Part shown: positions 61,129-64,000 of the stretch, piece by piece
Layout: each line of letters begins with the position of its first letter
Numbering within the stretch: the stretch's first letter is position 1
Assembly: GCA_963693285.1 (NCBI GenBank)
Contig: OY848924.1
Coordinates: forward strand, 6,593,842 to 6,657,841
Reading direction: 5' to 3'
Origin: Xestospongia muta
Taxonomy: Eukaryota; Porifera; Demospongiae; Haplosclerida; Petrosiidae
Length of the DNA: 64,000 nt
Made by a program: the position numbers and the translations under genes
The notes under the pieces: generated by a model
Told to the model about the DNA's origin: nothing
Seen by the model: only the letters and a program-made list of their open reading frames with translations
Database searches by the model: none

Positions 61129-64000
61129 ATGCAGTCTATTAAATGTGTTGTTGTTGGTGATAGGTAAGTTTTATAAATATTATAAGATGTTTCTATAGAT
61201 AAGTACTATAAGAGGACTGATAAAATGAGCAGTCTGGCAGGAAGTCCATGACCATACTACATTGTGTATTATGATACTGATCATAATTAACTATACACAG
61301 TAAAGTATGGACTTCCTGCTGGACAAGTAGTCACTGTGTAAAAACAAAAATAAGTTCCTTTTTTGTAGAACTGTGGGTAAAACTGTTATGTTGATCGCTT
61401 ATACAGCAGGCATATATCCACAAGTGTATGTACCAATTGTGTAAGTCATCATGTCACACACACATACATTCAATATTGTTATCAACACATACTGAAATCA
61501 CTAAATCATATGCTACAATTAATGATAAATTGTAGGTTTGAAGCCTATACCAAAAATGTAATGGTTGATGGTAAACTTATCAATTTGAGACTATGGGACA
61601 CATCAGGTATTATAGCTACATGATTTTGTTGACTAATTAGATGTCTGATATGTTAACATAGGTCAGGAGGATTATCCTAGACTAAGACCTCTAGCTTATC
61701 CTGATACAGTGAGTAGCATAATTGTCTTATTTTTTTAATTCTAATATAGAAAGTGTTATTTGTATGTATTAAAAGTTCATCTTTATTAAGTATTATAAAT
61801 AATTATAATTCAAAAGCTATTTAGCAACAAACATTACTATGTTTACTATGTCAATTAGAATTGTAATTTTATTTTCTCAGGATGTGTTCTTGTTACTATT
61901 TTCACTTGTTAACCCTGCATCACTAGAAAATATTAGGACAAAGGTACTTAAAACATAGTTATAAGTTGTATTAATAGTTTTATATATGTTAGTGGTACCC
62001 AGAAATTCATCACCATCGTCCAAACACTCCATCCATTCTGGTTGGTACTACACATCATTTATGTAACGATATGGATACAATTGAGAAACTTAGAAAGGCA
62101 AAACAAACGCTAGTGACATATGAAGAGGTATATATTCCCTTTACATGTTAATTACTGAATTCAATGATGATATACAAGTTGTGTATTCATACTATTTACA
62201 TACTATTAACCACCTCTTATTGTTTATATGATTATATAATATAATTTAAAATGTAGTATTGTTATGTAATTTAGTGTTAATGATTAGTTTAGTCAAATCT
62301 TTGCTTTGGTCAGAAACAATCATGGAGTTGCTAGGATTAATCATCATTAAAGACCCACAGTTTACCTTGCAGGCAACCGCACATATTCTTTGTATGAATG
62401 TGTGTGTGTACATTGTTTTTCTATAGGGTCTTCAGGTGATGAAGGAAATTGGTGCAGTAATGTATTTAGAGTGTTCATTTCTTGATCAAAAAGGAGTTAA
62501 AGATGTTTTTGATGAAGCAATTCGCTTTGCTCGTGGAGATTATAATGTACATACATAATATAGTTTAATTTATTTGAAATACTTCTTTTATTATTAGGAT
62601 ACTGTATTGACTCAAGCCAGTATGCAATTCCTAGTGATTGGTGATAGTGGTAGTGGTAAAACAAGTATTTTACAAACCTTCAATGATGGATCACCTACAG
62701 GTATATGAATTATCATTTTTGTATTATGTATTTTGTTTGATAGATCCAAAGATTGAATTAATTACCAAGAATGTATATTGGAATGAAAAAAATCGAAAAA
62801 TTATGCTACGCATACATGCCACTACCAGTACATCCTATTATAAAGATGCCATGGTACAAAACACCTCAGATTATTTATAGACCTATTCACATTGGTTCCT
62901 ATATAGGGTATTTTATTGGTATATGATATTACCAGTCAAGAGTCATTTGATAACATAACAAAATGGCTACAGGATATCACAGCAGTAAGTACCTACTCAG
63001 CAAAATAATTAAAAAATCTTCTCAATCATAAAATTTTAGCATGCCTCACCAGATGTACAATGTTTCTTGGTTGGTAACAAGTTAGATATGGAGTCTGATA
63101 GACAAGTTTCTAAAGAGAGAGGAGAGCAATTGGCAAAGAAACTAAAGATGCTATTTTTTGAGATATCATCAAAAGACAAAGCTAGTATTGAGAAGGTTTT
63201 CCAAATATTGGCAAAACAAGTTTTAAAGGTATGCAATAGTGGTTGTATGAGTATATACTTCTAATGATGCATGATGTTATAACTTTAATTTTCTACAGGA
63301 AAAAGAGCAATCATTTCTTCGAAATATTGGCAGACTTTTTCAGGGAAAGGTAAACAGTTTTTATTAGTTTGATTACAATGATGATAACTTTATTGCTTAT
63401 AGAAGAAATCATTTGCTATCAATTTACAAAAGCCAACAAGTGCAGCTCTTAAATTTAAAAAGGTATATTGTAATGAGCTTAGACTCTTTAGTTTTTCATT
63501 CTCTTTAAAGATACCTCCTTCACAAGCCATCGATCAATTTACTGAAATTGGTAAGTCTTATATAATTGTAGCTGTGAGAAATCACTAAGACATTATGGTG
63601 AATTATATTGTTATTGCAATCTTTATGTAGATCAAAGAAATCTTCATAATGCTATGAAATCTGGTGGATCTGTTGAAACCAGTATTACAAAAGTTGTTGT
63701 CCAAGGTCCAGCTAGATCTGGTAAAACATCAGTCAAATGTCTAATTCTCTCTCAACGTTATGAGAGTAATATCAGTACAGGTTGTGTTGAGCCTCCACAA
63801 ATTGCTATTGGAGAATTCTCTATGAGTCAGTATGGTCAGCTGAATGAATGTCACTGGGAACTAGTCAATGATGAAAAAATGATCGAGAAGTTTGCTAATG
63901 AAGTTAGATCTCTTATTGAAAGTCAAGATATTAACAAAATATATGAAGATGAAGATGTAGACTGTCCAGTACTAACTCAACAACCACCTTTTGGCACAGC
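61129..64000 (+). CDS. Gene 7: Rho-Rab-like-ROC/COR protein, cut by the window end
   Basis: Exons follow gene 5 at an offset of 23,762: 61129-61163, 61369-61440, 61536-61606, 61662-61708, 61881-61943, 61993-62127, 62427-62546, 62598-62700, 62744-62853, 62907-62984, 63040-63228, 63299-63349, 63403-63462, 63511-63550 and 63631 onward. The Rho P-loop reads GDRTVGKT and G4 is again TTHH. The Rab-like P-loop is GDSGSGKTS, switch II is deleted and NKLD is intact. The ROC-COR exon begins with GPARSGKTS and runs off the window. By homology SH3 and Death exons should follow, but this cannot be seen here. Confidence 0.8.

Larger units (their letters stand above)
56537..64000 (+). repeat. Tandem segmental duplication of 32.7-40.2 kb
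   Basis: From TCTCTGAGTTAGATGAAAAG at about 56535 to the window end the sequence follows 32721-40238 almost base for base, at an offset of 23,814 bp that falls to 23,762 after small deletions. To the left of that point the two copies differ. The ZU5 exon differs at 11 of 657 positions. The right edge lies beyond the window. Confidence 0.9.

Overview
The window looks like animal nuclear DNA. It is AT-rich, with many short GT-AG introns (about 45-60 nt), Rho and Rab GTPases, ROC-COR, ZU5, SH3 and death-fold domains, and many small transposable elements. The compact introns and the Rho/Rab/death-fold fusion proteins fit an early-branching invertebrate, most likely a demosponge such as Amphimedon. 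That assignment is inference from style, not a database match.

The core is a tandem array of one multidomain gene family. Each complete member starts with a Rho-like domain in seven exons, followed by a Rab-like domain in four exons and a short basic linker. A large single exon then usually encodes a ROC-COR (ROCO-type) NTPase, and a variable tail follows. Gene 1 (2428-7933) ends in a CARD-like helical domain. Gene 4 (30025-35091) has no ROC-COR and carries ZU5 plus a CARD-like domain. Gene 5 (37367-43118) ends in SH3 plus Death. Gene 6 (50561-58904) reads through SH3-Death into ZU5-CARD. Gene 7 (61129 to the window end) is a near copy of gene 5. Joining the exons I propose gives open frames of 1199, 1007, 1283 and 1906 residues for genes 1, 4, 5 and 6. 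Between them lie a stand-alone Rho-like gene (26286-27730), Rho pseudogenes, several Death-domain relics and inverted ROC-COR fragments. An ordinary-looking Rab10-like gene (45546-47070) sits inside the array and shares exon boundaries and long near-identical stretches with the Rab-like half of the fusions, so it, or its ancestor, is the probable source of that half.

From about 14.7 to 26.2 kb the array is interrupted by mobile DNA. A 2.1 kb minisatellite with a 9-bp period is followed by an intronless reverse-strand gene for a transposase-like protein with OTU protease and CXC domains. Next comes a divergently oriented, intron-containing P-loop ATPase gene (21338-24572), then the same minisatellite in opposite orientation. 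Several MITE-like elements and short-repeat arrays surround it.

From about 32.72 kb onward the sequence recurs about 23.8 kb further along (about 56.54 kb to the window end), with roughly 1-2 percent divergence where I compared it. The left edge of this duplication falls inside an exon of gene 6, so the SH3-Death/ZU5-CARD chimera and the duplication breakpoint coincide.

Functionally, the family combines up to three P-loop NTPase domains with death-fold tails that are swapped between paralogs. This resembles the layout of intracellular signalling or immune receptors, but no function is demonstrated by the sequence. Several GTPase motifs are damaged differently in each copy, which points to nucleotide-binding or pseudo-GTPase roles rather than ordinary switches.
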